A stretch of 64,000 nt of DNA from Galaxea fascicularis. Its lineage: Eukaryota > Cnidaria > Anthozoa > Scleractinia > Euphylliidae. The stretch covers positions 27,830,354-27,894,353 of the forward strand of contig OX419342.1 in assembly GCA_948470475.1 (NCBI GenBank). The letters run 5' to 3'. The notes beneath the pieces were generated by a model that was not told the DNA's origin, searched no databases, and worked only from the letters and a program-made list of their open reading frames with translations. Numbering within the stretch: the first letter of the stretch is position 1; each line of letters starts with the position of its first letter. Both the position numbers and the translations under genes were made by a program. Shown piece by piece: positions 35,250 through 48,354 of this stretch.

Positions 35250-38200
35250 AATTTTTTTAATACATTTTCTAGACATAAGAGTCTTCGCGTTCTGAAGCTA
35301 ATAAATATGTTGTGTTTACTCTTATTAAATTCTGAGAAGAGCTTTACATTTGTCTTTCTTATTTAAATCTACATATTAGGTATTGCATTTTTGACACATT
35401 TGAGTCTAAAATATCGGGAATTGTCCTTTGTCGGACGTATGAATTGCTAGAAATATTGCTAGTTTTGTTAAAGTTTATTTCCGACTTTATTGTCGGTTTT
35501 ACAGTATGGTCCAATTGTAACTAATTGGGGTGTTTTTACTCGTTTGAACAGGAACCTTGAAATTTCGTGTGCCACTTATGAAAAAGCATTTTAAGGCCTA
35601 TGAAGTCTTTTCCAAAATGGATAAAGAACGTGTTGTTATTTGAAAATTTTGAGTGTCAGGTTTCAAAATAATAAATTATAGGCTATCGAGTCATTTTCAC
35701 AATCAGTGCTTTTATTTGAAAGTTTGTACTGCTACTTTGAAAATTAGCTTCGTGAGGAAAAAAAATTAGTTCGTAGGCAAAACGGAAGAAAATAAGGAAA
35801 AATACTTTGTTCCATTTGAATCTATCTTATGGTAGTGTCCCATGAAGACGAGTTTTTTTTTTCTTAAGTTTCTCGCTGGTAGTTAGTCTGTTGTTGGAAG
35901 CCACTATACTGTTCGAATTTGAGTGAGTTTGTTCACTTACCGTTGTTGTCTTCAGGGGTGTCACAAACATCGCTGCAGTGCTACGACTAAAATAGTTGTT
36001 AACTATAGTACTATTTATGCCAAATTCTCTCTCTCTCTCCTCTCTCCTGTCCAGACTTCGGCAACTTTCTTCTTTGTCATTGTTAGTTAGTCTAGAACAC
36101 ATAGGAGTTTAAAACTAATGCGCTAGGATCTCTTGTATTGTTGCATTATTCAATCGTTTTAGATGACGAAGACCTCAGGAAAGTAAGAATTACATCTATG
36201 AAATAAAAAGTTAGAATCCTGATACCTTCTCGCGAGAAGGGGAAAGAAAGTATCGCAAATTATCACCTAAAGCAGAAATTTAAAGTAATACGCCTGAAAA
36301 TCTTATTTTGCATTTATATATTTGCAATCTTGAATGCATGTTTTAGACGACGACGACCCAAAAATACTGTTATGGTTAATTCTTTGCGATCTCTAAGTGT
36401 AAGATGATTCCGAAACCTTTTACGAGAAAAAGAGTCTAGTACTGTGAAATAAAAACCTTTTGGCAAAACGTTTCGTAAGTGCACTTTGGCTTTATCCGAG
36501 TTTAGATTGTGGAAACAGAATTTAGTGGGAACGCAAGAAAAACGAAATAGATTCGTAAAAACCTATTTACGAGAAGAAGAAACTATTAAGTAGCACAAAA
36601 TAAAAGTTTTGGTAAAAAATGTTCTATTTGGCTTTTGGTTTTAGCCGAGCCTGGATTGTGAAAACAGAACTCGATAGCACTGCTGGAAAATTTCAACAAG
36701 AATGAAACGTGCCCAAAATATTTCCTAATTTTGTTGCAGAATTGTAAGTTCCGTTGCTGTTCATGCGAAGAAATAGATTTTAGTACTGAGAAGTAATATT
36801 TACAAATTCAAAGTGAAAAATTAATGGAATAAACGGCTTGAGGTTCTGTTGTGGCACAAGTAAATTCAAGGTTCCTTAATTCATCAGGGTAGAGACCAAA
36901 CTCTACTGATTAGTTCTTCGATCAAAGCTGTAATCCTTAAATGCTTGTGAATTGTATGCTGTTACCCTTTGAACCTCTTCGCTTTCTGTAATCATTATGG
37001 GAAAGCCTCTTAGAAATTATAAGTACAGTCTTTTGCCGGCTGGCAAACAGGTTAAAACAACTCGGCCGTATCTCAATTAAGGTCGTATTGTAGTTGTACA
37101 GCTTCAGCGTGTCGCTGGAATACTTGACAGATTACACTTTACTCTGATCTTCACTGCTCATTTCCTTGGCTTGTCCAAGATCCAACCGGATCAATTATGT
37201 CTTAGCGACTTCCAGTTCAGCCTGTAGACAGAAAATCAGAAGCGTTTCAATTATGTACGATCTGACAGATGCATTGTTATAGAGTCAAGTTATGTATACA
37301 AGAAACAAGGTTTCTGCCGAAAAAAAGATCCGACAGTTGACGGTTTCAGGATATATTCGTCATCCAGTCACTATTATTTGAAAACACATCAAAGCAGGAC
37401 GCAAACCCATCTATACCATCGCGGGCCTATGGTATTGGCATGGTCCGCTACTCTTAAAAATGACAAAAATATGTTCTATGTTTTTCGATGTTCATTTCTA
37501 AAGAGCACACCTGAAAAAAGAAAGGCACTCTTAAAATAAAGAGCCTCCCGGCATATTTACAGCGGCTCGCGTAATTCGCTTGGGTTGAACAAAATTTGAC
37601 AGCATAATTATAGGTCTCTGAGCCAACTCATTCATGCATAACTGAAGACAAAAGTTAGGATTTGTGAAAGCAATGGCGTCACGCTCCCAGCGATCCTTTT
37701 AAAACTTGTAAGAGATATTTTTCTCCAATTGAAAATAAGGTAAAGCTCTATGGAACTCAAAGTAGAAAGATACAATTCTTATGAATAATCGGCAGTAGAA
37801 TGAAATTGAAAGATATGGAGATCTATTTTGAGCTGTTTAAACCCTCTGCGATTGAGAGAGGTACGGTACACATCCCCATTGTTTTGCCTGGTTTGACATG
37901 GCCGAAGGAAGTTTTCGTGATGACCTTTGCTATGCAAATTTTCGAGGCCAACTCGCGTAACTTCTGAATGTCTTCTCCATGAAATTTCTAAAGGTATATC
38001 TCGTCAAGATGCATTGATTTGAAAGGCTGTTACTCCAAACTATCGACTTGCAATAACCCTGTATTACCTCGCGTCGACAGCAGAATTTAGGTTAACCATT
38101 GCTAACTTCTTCTTTTGTGTGCACTTGTATCAGTGAATCACGGAGACAGCATTTGCGCATACCTTATTGAGTTTGTGGTCACTTCATAAGTCACTGAAGC

Positions 38201-40260
38201 CTGGCAAAATCTCGTTTTGGCACGCGGGTCACTTTTTAGGCGGGCCAGGACCACCTCACGAGGTGGTCTCGGTCCGCCTGATTTTCTTGGCCCGCATGCC
38301 GACATATTTGCATTTACAGAACAAAAAAACAAGCGGGCCGTGCCAAAACTATTGGCCCGCGTATCTAAATTTAGGAGTGCCGGGTCTAAAATGAATGTCG
38401 TTCAAATGGGGCTTAATTATGCATATTTTTTCCGATATGCGATCAATGCAGGATATTTTAAATTTTTATCACACTGTGCTTTTATTATAAAAGGTCTTGA
38501 AAAGTGTAAGTGTTCAAAATATTTTTTTGCTGATTTTAGGCGTCTTAAAAATGACCAATTAATCTGTCTTTCAGTCGCAAACACCTGCGGAAAGTTAATC
38601 GCTAGAAGGTCGAAAAATCTTAAGTTCAAAACTATGGGTGTGAAATCTCTTACAAGTTTCAAAAAATCAGCTCAGAGAAAAGCGACACCATAGAATTAAA
38701 GGCAATATTGCAGAAGCAGGTGTTTTGGTGGAACGTTGTGTAGGTATGCAGTTTACTCTTGGGTTACCAACACTTCTAAATTCCAATTCGATCTGCAATG
38801 CTCGGACGTTTAATACATTAGCCTTGGCTCGGGAGATTGGGCAACCACTCCTTACGTTACCGAGCTTAAATAAATTGATTTGATTTGATTTGATTTGATT
38901 TGGCTTGTCAACGAATTACTAAATCAAAGTTTCATGGCTGCCGAATCGTCAGAGCGCAGGATTAAGTCGCAGTTTCTCTTCAAAATTAGTTAAGACGTTG
39001 CATATGGCTTTTATTACGATAATTCAAAATTGAAACGTTAAGCGAAAACAAATGGTTTCTTCGCGTCATTTGGTGCGATTAAATTGGTAAATTTCAAATC
39101 GCTGTTCGTAAAGCAAAGTAACATTGAGTAAGAGTTATTCCGAGAAGATCTGTGAGAGTATGTGTGACGTTTTGTGGCATCCTTCGCGAAGCCGTAAATT
39201 TTATGGGACAAGAAAACACATGCAGTTTGAGCTTGTTTCAATATTGTTTTGCTGATGAAGTTGACAATATCAAAACTGACCGAAAGTAGTCCCTCGTGTT
39301 TAGTCTCGCAGAATTCAATAATTATGTTTGTTTTCATCAAATGTCATGAAGCAAGTTTACAAATAAAAATTAAATTTAGGAAGAAAAGAGTTTAAGTAAA
39401 AAGAAACAGAACCAATTTTAACTCGGTGGTACTTTTCCGCAAAAAAACGAGATCAAAACCGCAATTTTCTGAAAGTTAATTGACTTTTTGGTCCAACTTG
39501 GCCGCCGTGGAAGTCAGTGCTATCGATTTCCTATTTCAGCTCTGATCGTACTTTTACAGAATTATCAATTCTGCATTGGGCCAGCTACGTATCTGACCAG
39601 ATTTCTAAGTGTTGTTCTTGTAAAGAAAAGCAATATTTCAGCTTGAAATTACCAGCTTCGTCCCGTCCCGACTATCTGCCCATGAGTCTCCGAGGATGGA
39701 AAATTTCTGACCCGGTAGGAAGAAAATATTGAAAGAGGAGCGTTCAGTTGTCCTTAGTTTATGTCTCAGCAATTCTTTACCAAAGCTCAAAGAAAATCAA
39801 CTATAAACCGAGGTAAAAAGTAATATATGTGGCTACAAAGAAGCTTAACTATGAAGTCTTTAATACCGGTTTCCTTACTCCTCAGTGTAAAACAAATCCA
39901 ACTCCAAGTTCTTGCAATAGCAGTAAATGTATGCAGTGTTGGAGTCGTCGTAAATCGGACAGCAGGGAGATTGGGATATTTTGATTAAAATAACGCTAAA
40001 AAGAGAACGTCTAACAAGGTCAAAGAAATCTTACCTTCCCATAGTGGAATGTGTTTGACCAAATGTTATCCCTGATGGCTGTATCTATCACTTGCTCCAT
40101 GCATTATCTCGGTTGTATGACTGAAACACTGGAGAGAACAAATAAACAGTATTAGAAAGAGTGGGATACATCCGAGTAGAAAAATAATGAAACCTGAACT
40201 GAAATTCTCTTTACACTATTTGAAGATCAAATCAAATTGAAATTCCTTCTATGAAATTAT
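35250..40260. other. Intergenic region without recognisable genes
   Basis: AT-rich DNA outside the palindrome. Short open frames on both strands have no recognisable motif. Minor structures: two diverged copies of a roughly 110-bp segment (about 36,445-36,555 and 36,580-36,690, sharing GGCTTT..CCGAG..GGATTGTG..AACAGAA), a GC-rich near-palindrome at 38,239-38,279 centred on ACCACCT/AGGTGGT, and a (GATTT)n run at 38,876-38,900 that looks like a retroposon tail. Confidence 0.5.
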
Positions 40261-40269
40261 TTTACTAGA

Positions 40270-40660
40270 ATGTGTGTGTGTGTGGGTAATCTTCTCGATG
40301 CCTAGTGGCACTCCTAAGAGGTTACCAAGGAGGTTTCTGCGACTCAACAGAGGCTCTTGGAGACAGGTGGTCAGCCCAACCACCCTTATGTGTGTGAGAA
40401 CAGACCACAGCAACGCGAACTACGGTCCCTACTCTTTTCGATCAGTGTGTGGGTTCTTTTACGTCCCCATCCAGTTTTACGTGGGGAGGTGAAGGAGACA
40501 AAGCCAGCAGCTTAACGTCACTGCCCACTGACTGGATCATCTGAACTAAAGTAGACGTTGAGCACACAGCCAGCATGATCTTACCAGGACCCTGGTTTGT
40601 GCACCGGTCTGAGAGTTTGAACCCGCAAATCATGAACCCACCGTGTTCCAAGTCTCCCCT
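40270..40660 (-). mobile_element. SINE-like element, reverse orientation
   Basis: On the - strand it starts with B-box-like TGCGGGTTCAAACTCTC and contains CCTGGTAAGATCATGCTGGC and a conserved GTAAAAGAACCCACAC. The same order of blocks occurs on the + strand at 45,305-45,720, so both are copies of one family. Open frames across it are not genes. Confidence 0.6.
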
Positions 40661-43600
40661 CCCTAATTAGCAAGTTTTGACGTTCCTCGAGATCTTACAC
40701 TTTCTGTTTTCCCTTGTTGTCGCAAGCAATCACTAAATTTAATCAAAGATGGATGACAGAAAACAAACAATGAAAAAAATGTATATTTTAGGTTCTAGTG
40801 CTATGCGTAAAAGCCAACTAAAAAAGAAACCGATTGGCAAAACGCAAAGGATTAGATTTCCATGGGATTGTGGATATGTAAATGTTGTTTCACCTTTCCG
40901 TCCTGGAAAATCCCAGAAACTCCTGAGGGGCACAAAAATAATTTTTCTGTATACCTGGCAAAGGCACTAAAGAAAATCGATAGAAATCGGCAAAAGTAAC
41001 TGTAACAACTCTAATTGTGGTTACTGGCTGTTAAGCCAGTCACCATAATGTCATCGGGTGCATGAGTGAGAGTGTCCGTGACTTTTCGGAAGCTTTCGGA
41101 GTAATCTCACGAAGTGAGACCGAAAACACCCCGAGATTTACCGGAGTTATTGTAATCGATTTTCACCTTTAAACGTGGGTTGTAATGAGAATAACTTCTT
41201 TTTATACATGTTGTAATTGCTACCGTTTTATTGAATATTACATTTCAAATGAAAATATTTGGAGATTCGAAAACGTGGCGCAAGAGAAATCGTGGTACGA
41301 ATGTCGAATGTCTCCGATGTCTGTGAGCCATAAGTAGTCAAAGAGCATTGCAGACTCGTTTTCCCATGTGCTTTGACGTGGCGGTGGACGTGACTATTTC
41401 GTGGTGATAGTGATGAAGAAATCCCTCTTCGAGGACAGATCAGAAAGTGTGGTTTTGAAGTTCGTTTGACTGCTTAGACTGGGGATCCACTTTGCAAAAA
41501 ATTACAGGTTTGGATGCGAATTTTCACCGTGCTTTTATATCCTTCGATTCGTCTTGTATTTCCAAACAACTTTTATCAGTCTGATCAGTGAAGTTTGTAA
41601 AAGAACGTGCTCAATTCGAGTCAATGAATTGACCTAAACTGTGCTATACAAGAGCGTAGCAGTTCGCTTGCTTTGCTTTGCGTTGCTTTATTCGAGCCGA
41701 AAATAAAACGCCTTTGCATTTTAACGTTGCTTTGGTTTTGTGTATTGAACCATGAACAATTGCATAGACTGTCATGACATAAACTTGAGTGTTTGCCAGC
41801 GATCGAACCAACAATTTCCCTGTTTATTGACCCGTGAATAATTGGATAGCTGGCGTGTGCTTGAAACCAGTGTTCCATTGATCAAACCAATGAGTTCACG
41901 TGAATCGCCGGAACCAGCGAGTTCACTAATCGAACCAGTGTGTTCACTCACAACTTATCGAACGATGCTTGTAATACTCTACTAATTGTTTACATTTCCA
42001 TTTATTTGTACGTATGAAAAGATAGATTCTCACTGTGGGCAACCATTCAAATTTAGTGTTACTGTATTAAACATCGACCAACACATCCCGCGTAAACGCC
42101 TTTGGCGTCTTGTTCTTTCTTGATAACAGCAAATTTATCTTTAGTATTATGTCAGTAGACACACTTTGATCTATTTACAATGTAATATGTGGTCCTTTGC
42201 GAGGTTATGCAGACTCGTAACGATCTTTTCACAAATTCTGAGATTTATTTACTTGAAGCCCTTGATTTAAAGCAATTTCATTTATGCTCTACGTAATTGA
42301 CTTGTAACCCACTCCATCCAGTTATACATATCACAGTTGTCGATCGAAAGGGAGTACTCCCAACAATCCAGATAATCAACTATACAAAGCTACTTTCCCT
42401 GAAGGGGTACCTTTTTAGGCCAGATCTGAGATGTACATAAACCAAGACAATTCGTGAATTCTGGTATACAAAAGGGTTCTGACATAACAAAATCACAGCG
42501 GACACATCGCAAAACCGGCTTCTTGTGTGCCATTGTGTCCACCTTTGCAATGTTGCACCATTGGTGGAGAGAATGTACATGTCGAACACTCAAATTTTAA
42601 AAGAATACTTAGCAATAAACTAAAACTCCGCAACTCTTTTTGAACCATTGTGGTTGCTATTCACTACAATTAACCACATGTCCTCCTTGAGGCCTTTTAT
42701 TTTACATGATCGGCACTGAAAATACGGTTGTAACAAAGAAAGAATAAAGACCGATACACACGAGGGGTTTTGCTTCTGGAGTATGCTAACCCCTCGTGTG
42801 TATCGGCCTTAAAGGTATAAATTAAAAACGCAAAGGATCTTGGCAACTTCGCTCTCAGGGCTTTCTCTTCGCCATTTTTTCTTTCTTGGGAAACCGCTAT
42901 TGCGGTTGTTAACCTATATTTGTTTTTTCGTTTTTCTGTGAAAATATCAGGAGGTTTCATCGAAGAACCTGAAATTAAAATCGAAGCTTCAGACACCCGA
43001 TGAACACTTGTGCTTGGATATTTTGTTAGTTTTAACTGGAGAGCATTACTCTATCTGCAAAATATCGAGAAACACTCAGTTTTATTGAATTGGTAACAAT
43101 AAAAAAAGAGTGATTTGAATTTAGATCAAGAATAGAGCACCCAGTATGTGATAATCTTATAATTCTATGGCAAACCACCTTAAAATAAAGCTTTCAAAGT
43201 TACGCAAGGAACAATCAATACAAACAAATCGTGCACATTCCAAGAATCTTCCGGCGCGTCAATACACGAGTTCCTTTGATTTGAGAATCGCTGAAATCAA
43301 GACGTTGCTGATGTTAATCAGCAACTACGGTATGTAGTTCCCGGATTGTTTTTGCATTTGACTTCATATTTACTTTCGAGAAAGCAACAACCGAAAGTTT
43401 CATATTAAAATAGCATGTGGTCGGCTACTCCCGTTAACCCAAGAGTGTCGTAAACAGATTCGATTCAGTTCAGTCCATAGCAATCGAATTTGGCGTTGCA
43501 TTTTCGTGACGATGAATTCGTCTTTTCAACGAAATTTACACGCTGTTATGAATTGTCTAATTTTAAACTGAAAGACAAGTACATATACAGTTTAGTTAGA

Positions 43601-45300
43601 ATTTTTCCTCAGTTATGCAACCAACTTTATACCTCAGTTGTGTGACCACTGAAACAAACTTTCCCGGGCCTGGTAAACCAATTCATACAAATGGCAGATC
43701 CGAAGGCTTCTCACCTGAGTTATTTGCTGTGCTCTGGCAGTAAACGTTTTATTAAAGTGGTGTTTTCTCCAAAGGTTTTCGGCCTTCATCTTGTTGCGAT
43801 ATTACCATAAGCTCCCAAAATATTATCGAGGTATTACTTTAATCTTCCTCACAAATTAGGGCCTTGGTCAAGCTTTGATTCCGAAACTGAAACTGAAAAA
43901 CTTTGTTACGAGATAACTGTTTCCGAAAACTAAACCTTTTTCATTGTGTATTTCGAGAGGAGTTACTTCAATGAAAGTAAAACAATGCAGCTTACGAAGC
44001 AACGAAATGTGCGTCGGTGAACCTTTTGAAGAGGAAATGAGCTTGCCGACTAAACGAGACAACTCCGGCCGATAGAAAGTTGTAGTGGACTACTTGCCAT
44101 TCCCCATTGGAATGGATTTTGTTTGTTACGAGGAAGAAGATGAAGAAGAAAGAGGAGTGTTTGACCGAGAGGAAAAGTGTCCGGGAAATAGAACCACATA
44201 CCATTTGTAGTTTACGATTGTTGTCGACTGCTGAAAAAGTTGGAAGTCATTCGTACGCTGACACGATTTGTCCGTAGACAGTGATCTCAACTTCGAATTC
44301 TCCGTAGATGCAATTGTTATCTACTGCAAAACATACGGAAGTTACAGTATTGCTTATAAGCCATATATATGGATCAAAAATATTCTCGTTGTTATCTACT
44401 TTGCTTTTCAATAACAATTCAAATATTTTTGTTCAAGTTTTTTGTTGTTATCTATTTCTGATAGCAACAAGGATTCAGTTCAACTGCATTGATTTGTTTT
44501 TAATCATCCAATCGATTTCTACTGATTTCTATCGAGACTACGCCAGGGTGTAATTAAATCAAAACGTAGACTACAAACCGGGAGGGGTACATTTTCGAAG
44601 TACCCTCCCTTTCATTCCCCCGCAGGCAAATCCCCTTAAAGGTATATCAAGCTTTTACTTTCCAACTGTTTCTTTGCTCAGCTTACAGCTAGGTCCACAG
44701 TCAACGCGGCGCGCCGTTTGTCTCCGTAAAACTTCTCAACTTCTTCTACCCTCAGGCCCACAAACACCGCCAATGACAAATGGGTTTTGTCCTTGAACCT
44801 TGGTCGGCGTCTGCTAATGTCTTTTAGCAAGGAAAGGCCGTTCAGCTCCTCTTCTCAATTCTTTCGTCAACTTTCCAACAACCGACTGTTTGCCACTTCA
44901 ACCACCAACCAGTAACCACGAAACTTACATTTATATATAGGCATAATTAGTTTAGCAATTAACACTTTACATACATAATTATTGTAAAACGCGGTACCTT
45001 ACACTCCTATGTTACTTACACTCCTATGTGCTAAACACGATACCTTACAATCCTATGATAGCAACGCTTTACTAAATCAACACTTAAGAACAATAAACTT
45101 ACACGCTTTTAGTTACAGACTACGTTACAATACATCTGTAATTACAAACCACTACACTACAACGTTGAATTAACACTAGTTAATTAACACTAGGACCATA
45201 CGAAATACTAAGACCGAAAAACTGAAACAAAAAGCTAAATTAGAACATGACAAAAAAATTGAAAATTTCGTGACAGCGATGCAGTTGAAAAAGCGATTTA
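40661..45300. other. Intergenic region without recognisable genes
   Basis: No coding exon is recognisable. Two small inverted repeats are visible, one at 42,747-42,810 (listed separately) and one at about 44,579-44,610 (GGGAGGGGTAC with GTACCCTCCC). Confidence 0.5.
42747..42810. repeat. 23-bp inverted repeat, foldback
   Basis: AAGACCGATACACACGAGGG and its continuation (42,747-42,769) pair with 42,788-42,810 with one mismatch around an 18-bp spacer. It resembles a minimal MITE. No duplicated flank is obvious. Confidence 0.8.
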
Positions 45301-45304
45301 TTGT

Positions 45305-45720
45305 TGATGCTACTTCGGTTGGCAGAGCATGCATCGGACTGCTGAGCAGGAGGTCGCGGGCTCAAACCCCAGACCGGACCACAAACCAGGGTTCCTGGTA
45401 AGATCATGCTGGCTGTGTACCGCTCTAACGACTGCTTCAGTTCAGATAATCGCGTCATTGGACAGGAGCCGCTAGTCTTATCCCCTACACTGTTCCACAC
45501 GTGAAACTGGAAGGGGATGTCAAAGAACCCACACGCCGAATGAAACTTAGAGGAGGGAACATAAGTTCTTGGTGCTGTTTTCGTCTGCCCTCGCACGCGT
45601 CAGGGGTGGGCTGGCCACTTATCCCCAGGAGCCTCTGATGGGTTACAGAAACCTCCAAGTAAACCTCTTAGGAGGTCCCTAATCACCACTTGGCGTGGAA
45701 AGGACTAACTTGAATGCATA
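45305..45720 (+). mobile_element. SINE-like element, forward orientation
   Basis: GTTGGCAGAGCATGCATCGG (A-box region) and GCGGGCTCAAACCCCAG (B-box-like) are followed by CCTGGTAAGATCATGCTGGC and AAAGAACCCACAC, as in the 40.3-kb copy. The tail includes AACCTCTTAGGAGGTCCCTA. A tRNA-derived retroposon is the likely origin. Confidence 0.6.
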
Positions 45721-46326
45721 ATTTATGTATGAATCAATACAAACGAATTCGTTTTGAAATTCACGACGGTGTTTATTTTTCGGAATCCTTAAAATTTGGC
45801 GGTAAAGGAAAAACCCAAACTTTCCCCTATCTTCTTAGGTATCACTGTATAGAGATGTTTGTCCCCACCGTTAAAACGATATAGACTTAACGAAAAGTTC
45901 CTAATTCACATAAATGGAAATTAATTGACTAGCAATCTGCAAAAACATACTAGATACCGCCAATTGGTCGCCCTTATTATTTCAAGTAAATTTTAAACAA
46001 AAGCTGTGGGCTTGTAGCCACGTTACTCTAGTTAACTGAATTGAATAACACGTGTTGGACTTATCTGAATTAGCTGGAGCTTGAGTGGCAGGGTGATTGA
46101 ACATTGATGGCTTGCGTTCCCCAATCCTATGTTTTTCATAATCATTCACATTTTGACCTGAAAGATAGAAACCGATCGATTAGACAATATTTATTGCACA
46201 ATAAAAACAGAGCGGACCACACCATATAGACAGACGGTAGGCCATCGTGACCACTCATTCAACAGAATTTCGACTCGGATAGCAATAGAATATGACGCTG
46301 TCGCATGCAGTCGCAAAAACAGCACA

Positions 46327-47023
46327 ATAGGGAGCTTAAGCAAAGACGACGGCGACTGTGACGAAAACTTCATATCAAAATACAACTTCTCGTTTTGGTA
46401 ACTTTTTTCTCGATTTATATTATTCCAATTCGTTCAACATGAGCTGTCCATGGTCTAAATTACTGTGAGCGGTGTTACAGCAAAAAAGGAAGGAAAACCT
46501 GCCGTCGTGCGAACCCGTTCTCGAGAAAACCTAAATTTTGGTCATTTCACGTTGTTGTTTTGCAGAGGACGGTAAAGAAATGTACCAAACTGTAAACGCA
46601 AGTGCAGTGGAGCGATCTTTTTTGCTCATTCATCCCATTGTTTTGTTGCGTTCTCGTTTCCGTTGCCGTGCTCGTTGCTTAAAGGGGCACTGTCACGCTA
46701 TTGTACCATCACTTAAAAGGTTAAAGGTGCTAATGCATCAGTGGAAACCTTAAAATAAAGGTCTGGTTTTGCTTCTAAATACGCATAAGCATAAGCTCCT
46801 GTATTCCATCAAAGATGACGAGGATGGAAATGGATTGAAATTTGAAAAGCTTGCCAATTTTTTCAAAATTTCAAGCTATGCGCTGAAAAATCGCCAAAAA
46901 GGTTATCAGTATGGTTGGCTCTCCCTGCTTTTTTACACGATAACAGGTAAAAGGCAGTTATTTTGGCAGAACTGAACCAAAAACAGCAAAAATCCCGGTG
47001 ACAGTGCTCATTTAAGCTCCCTA
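46327..47023. mobile_element. Nested MITEs: TAGGGAGCTTAA outer, GCACTGTCAC inner
   Basis: The outer termini are TAGGGAGCTTAAGCA and (reverse complement of the right end) TAGGGAGCTTAAATG. Inside, from about 46,684, AGGGGCACTGTCAC pairs with GTGACAGTGCTCA near 46,999-47,011, and both inner ends abut TTAA. So a second element appears to have entered the first at a TTAA site. No transposase is visible. Confidence 0.6.
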
Positions 47024-47029
47024 TAATTA

Positions 47030-48040
47030 TGTTGCGGGATTACGGTGCGTGTTTCATGCAAGAGAAAGATGGACGAACAAACGAATTTAAAAAAAAAACA
47101 AATCCGGTGAAATCTTACCTTCTGTAATCGTGGACTTTTTCGCATCGTTCCTGTACGCTCCACCAATCGTGTAAGTTATAATTCACTCATTGTGTCCTCT
47201 AACTAACAAGAGAGAAGAAAAGGAGACCAGTTACTTAAAATTGTATACACTCGGGTCTGGATGCGAAATGTTGCTGTTTAGCGACAGAAAATCTTACGAC
47301 GCTCACATCATCATCTCGAAACTGAGCAACGAAATCAGGTTGAGTTCGTCTGACAAGATTTTGTTCAGATTAACCGGCCATGTTCAAGAACGAGACTTAA
47401 ATCGCTGATGTTCGCTTGATGTTGCCGGCAATAACTTGCCAAGACAAAATTCACAGTAAAACCAGATAAAAATTCTAGAAGAACTAACCTGTAAAGAACT
47501 CTGATCTTTCACAGCGCTCATCAATAAGACCGCGAACCAAGGATTTCAAAATGAACCTCAGCAGCACACGGCGGACACCGCTCGAACTAACGGGAATACC
47601 TTTTGTCTCACCTCTTTTTGTACTGCATTAAAAATTCATAGCGTAATCTACAATGTAAAGTATTTGGATCGGCTTGAAAACACCGAGCAACTAACACGTT
47701 AACGAAGCTCACTTGTCAGACTTATTGGGCGATGTTGCTTCTGGTATTTTTAGTCAATTGAGTACATTTATCTCCCAACGAATGCCCATGATCTCTACAT
47801 AGGCTAATTACATGTTATTTCTTTAGGCTGCATTTTTGTTCGAACAATGGGACAGGCGACGAATCAGTGAAGGATGGAATTAAAGGAGCGTGAAGTTAGG
47901 ATTCCAGTGTATTAACACGTTCACTCATCGTAATCCGCTGACATGGGGTGTTACAAACAAATGAAAATTAGTTTGAATTTTAAGCAGCGTTGCTTAGCCT
48001 TGCCAAATTTTGTGGTGTGGTTTAACCTTCACCCCTTGGA
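47030..48040. other. Intergenic region without recognisable genes
   Basis: Unremarkable sequence with only short open frames and no recognisable exon or repeat. Confidence 0.45.
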
Positions 48041-48048
48041 GCTCATAA

Positions 48049-48347
48049 TTTTCCGAGAGCGAACTGTTTGCTTCTCGGAACAGATAATGTCCGCGGAGAA
48101 ATATCCGAGCATATTTTCGCGCCAAATGGTGACTATTTTATATACTCCCCAAATGCGTGTTGCGAAAAATATTTCAAGGATAATAAAGACAGTAGCCCCC
48201 ATTTGGCTTTAAAAATCTGCTCGCATATCAGTTATCCTTGCACATAATCAGTTCCTCGAAAGTTAAAGTTTTCCGAGAGCGAAGCTATTCGTTTCTCGGA
48301 ACAGATAATGTCCTCGGACACATATGCGAGCACATTTTCACGCCAAA
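48049..48347 (+). repeat. Two diverged direct repeats of about 80 bp
   Basis: TTTTCCGAGAGCGAACTGTT at 48,049 and TTTTCCGAGAGCGAAGCTAT at 48,269 each run through CTCGGAACAGATAATGTCC to CGCCAAATGG. They are 220 bp apart, in the same orientation. Confidence 0.8.
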
Positions 48348-48354
48348 TGGAGAA

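Noticed and set aside
38217..38693. 158-codon open frame
   Set aside because: Overlaps a GC-rich near-palindrome, has frames on the other strand of similar quality, and shows no domain.
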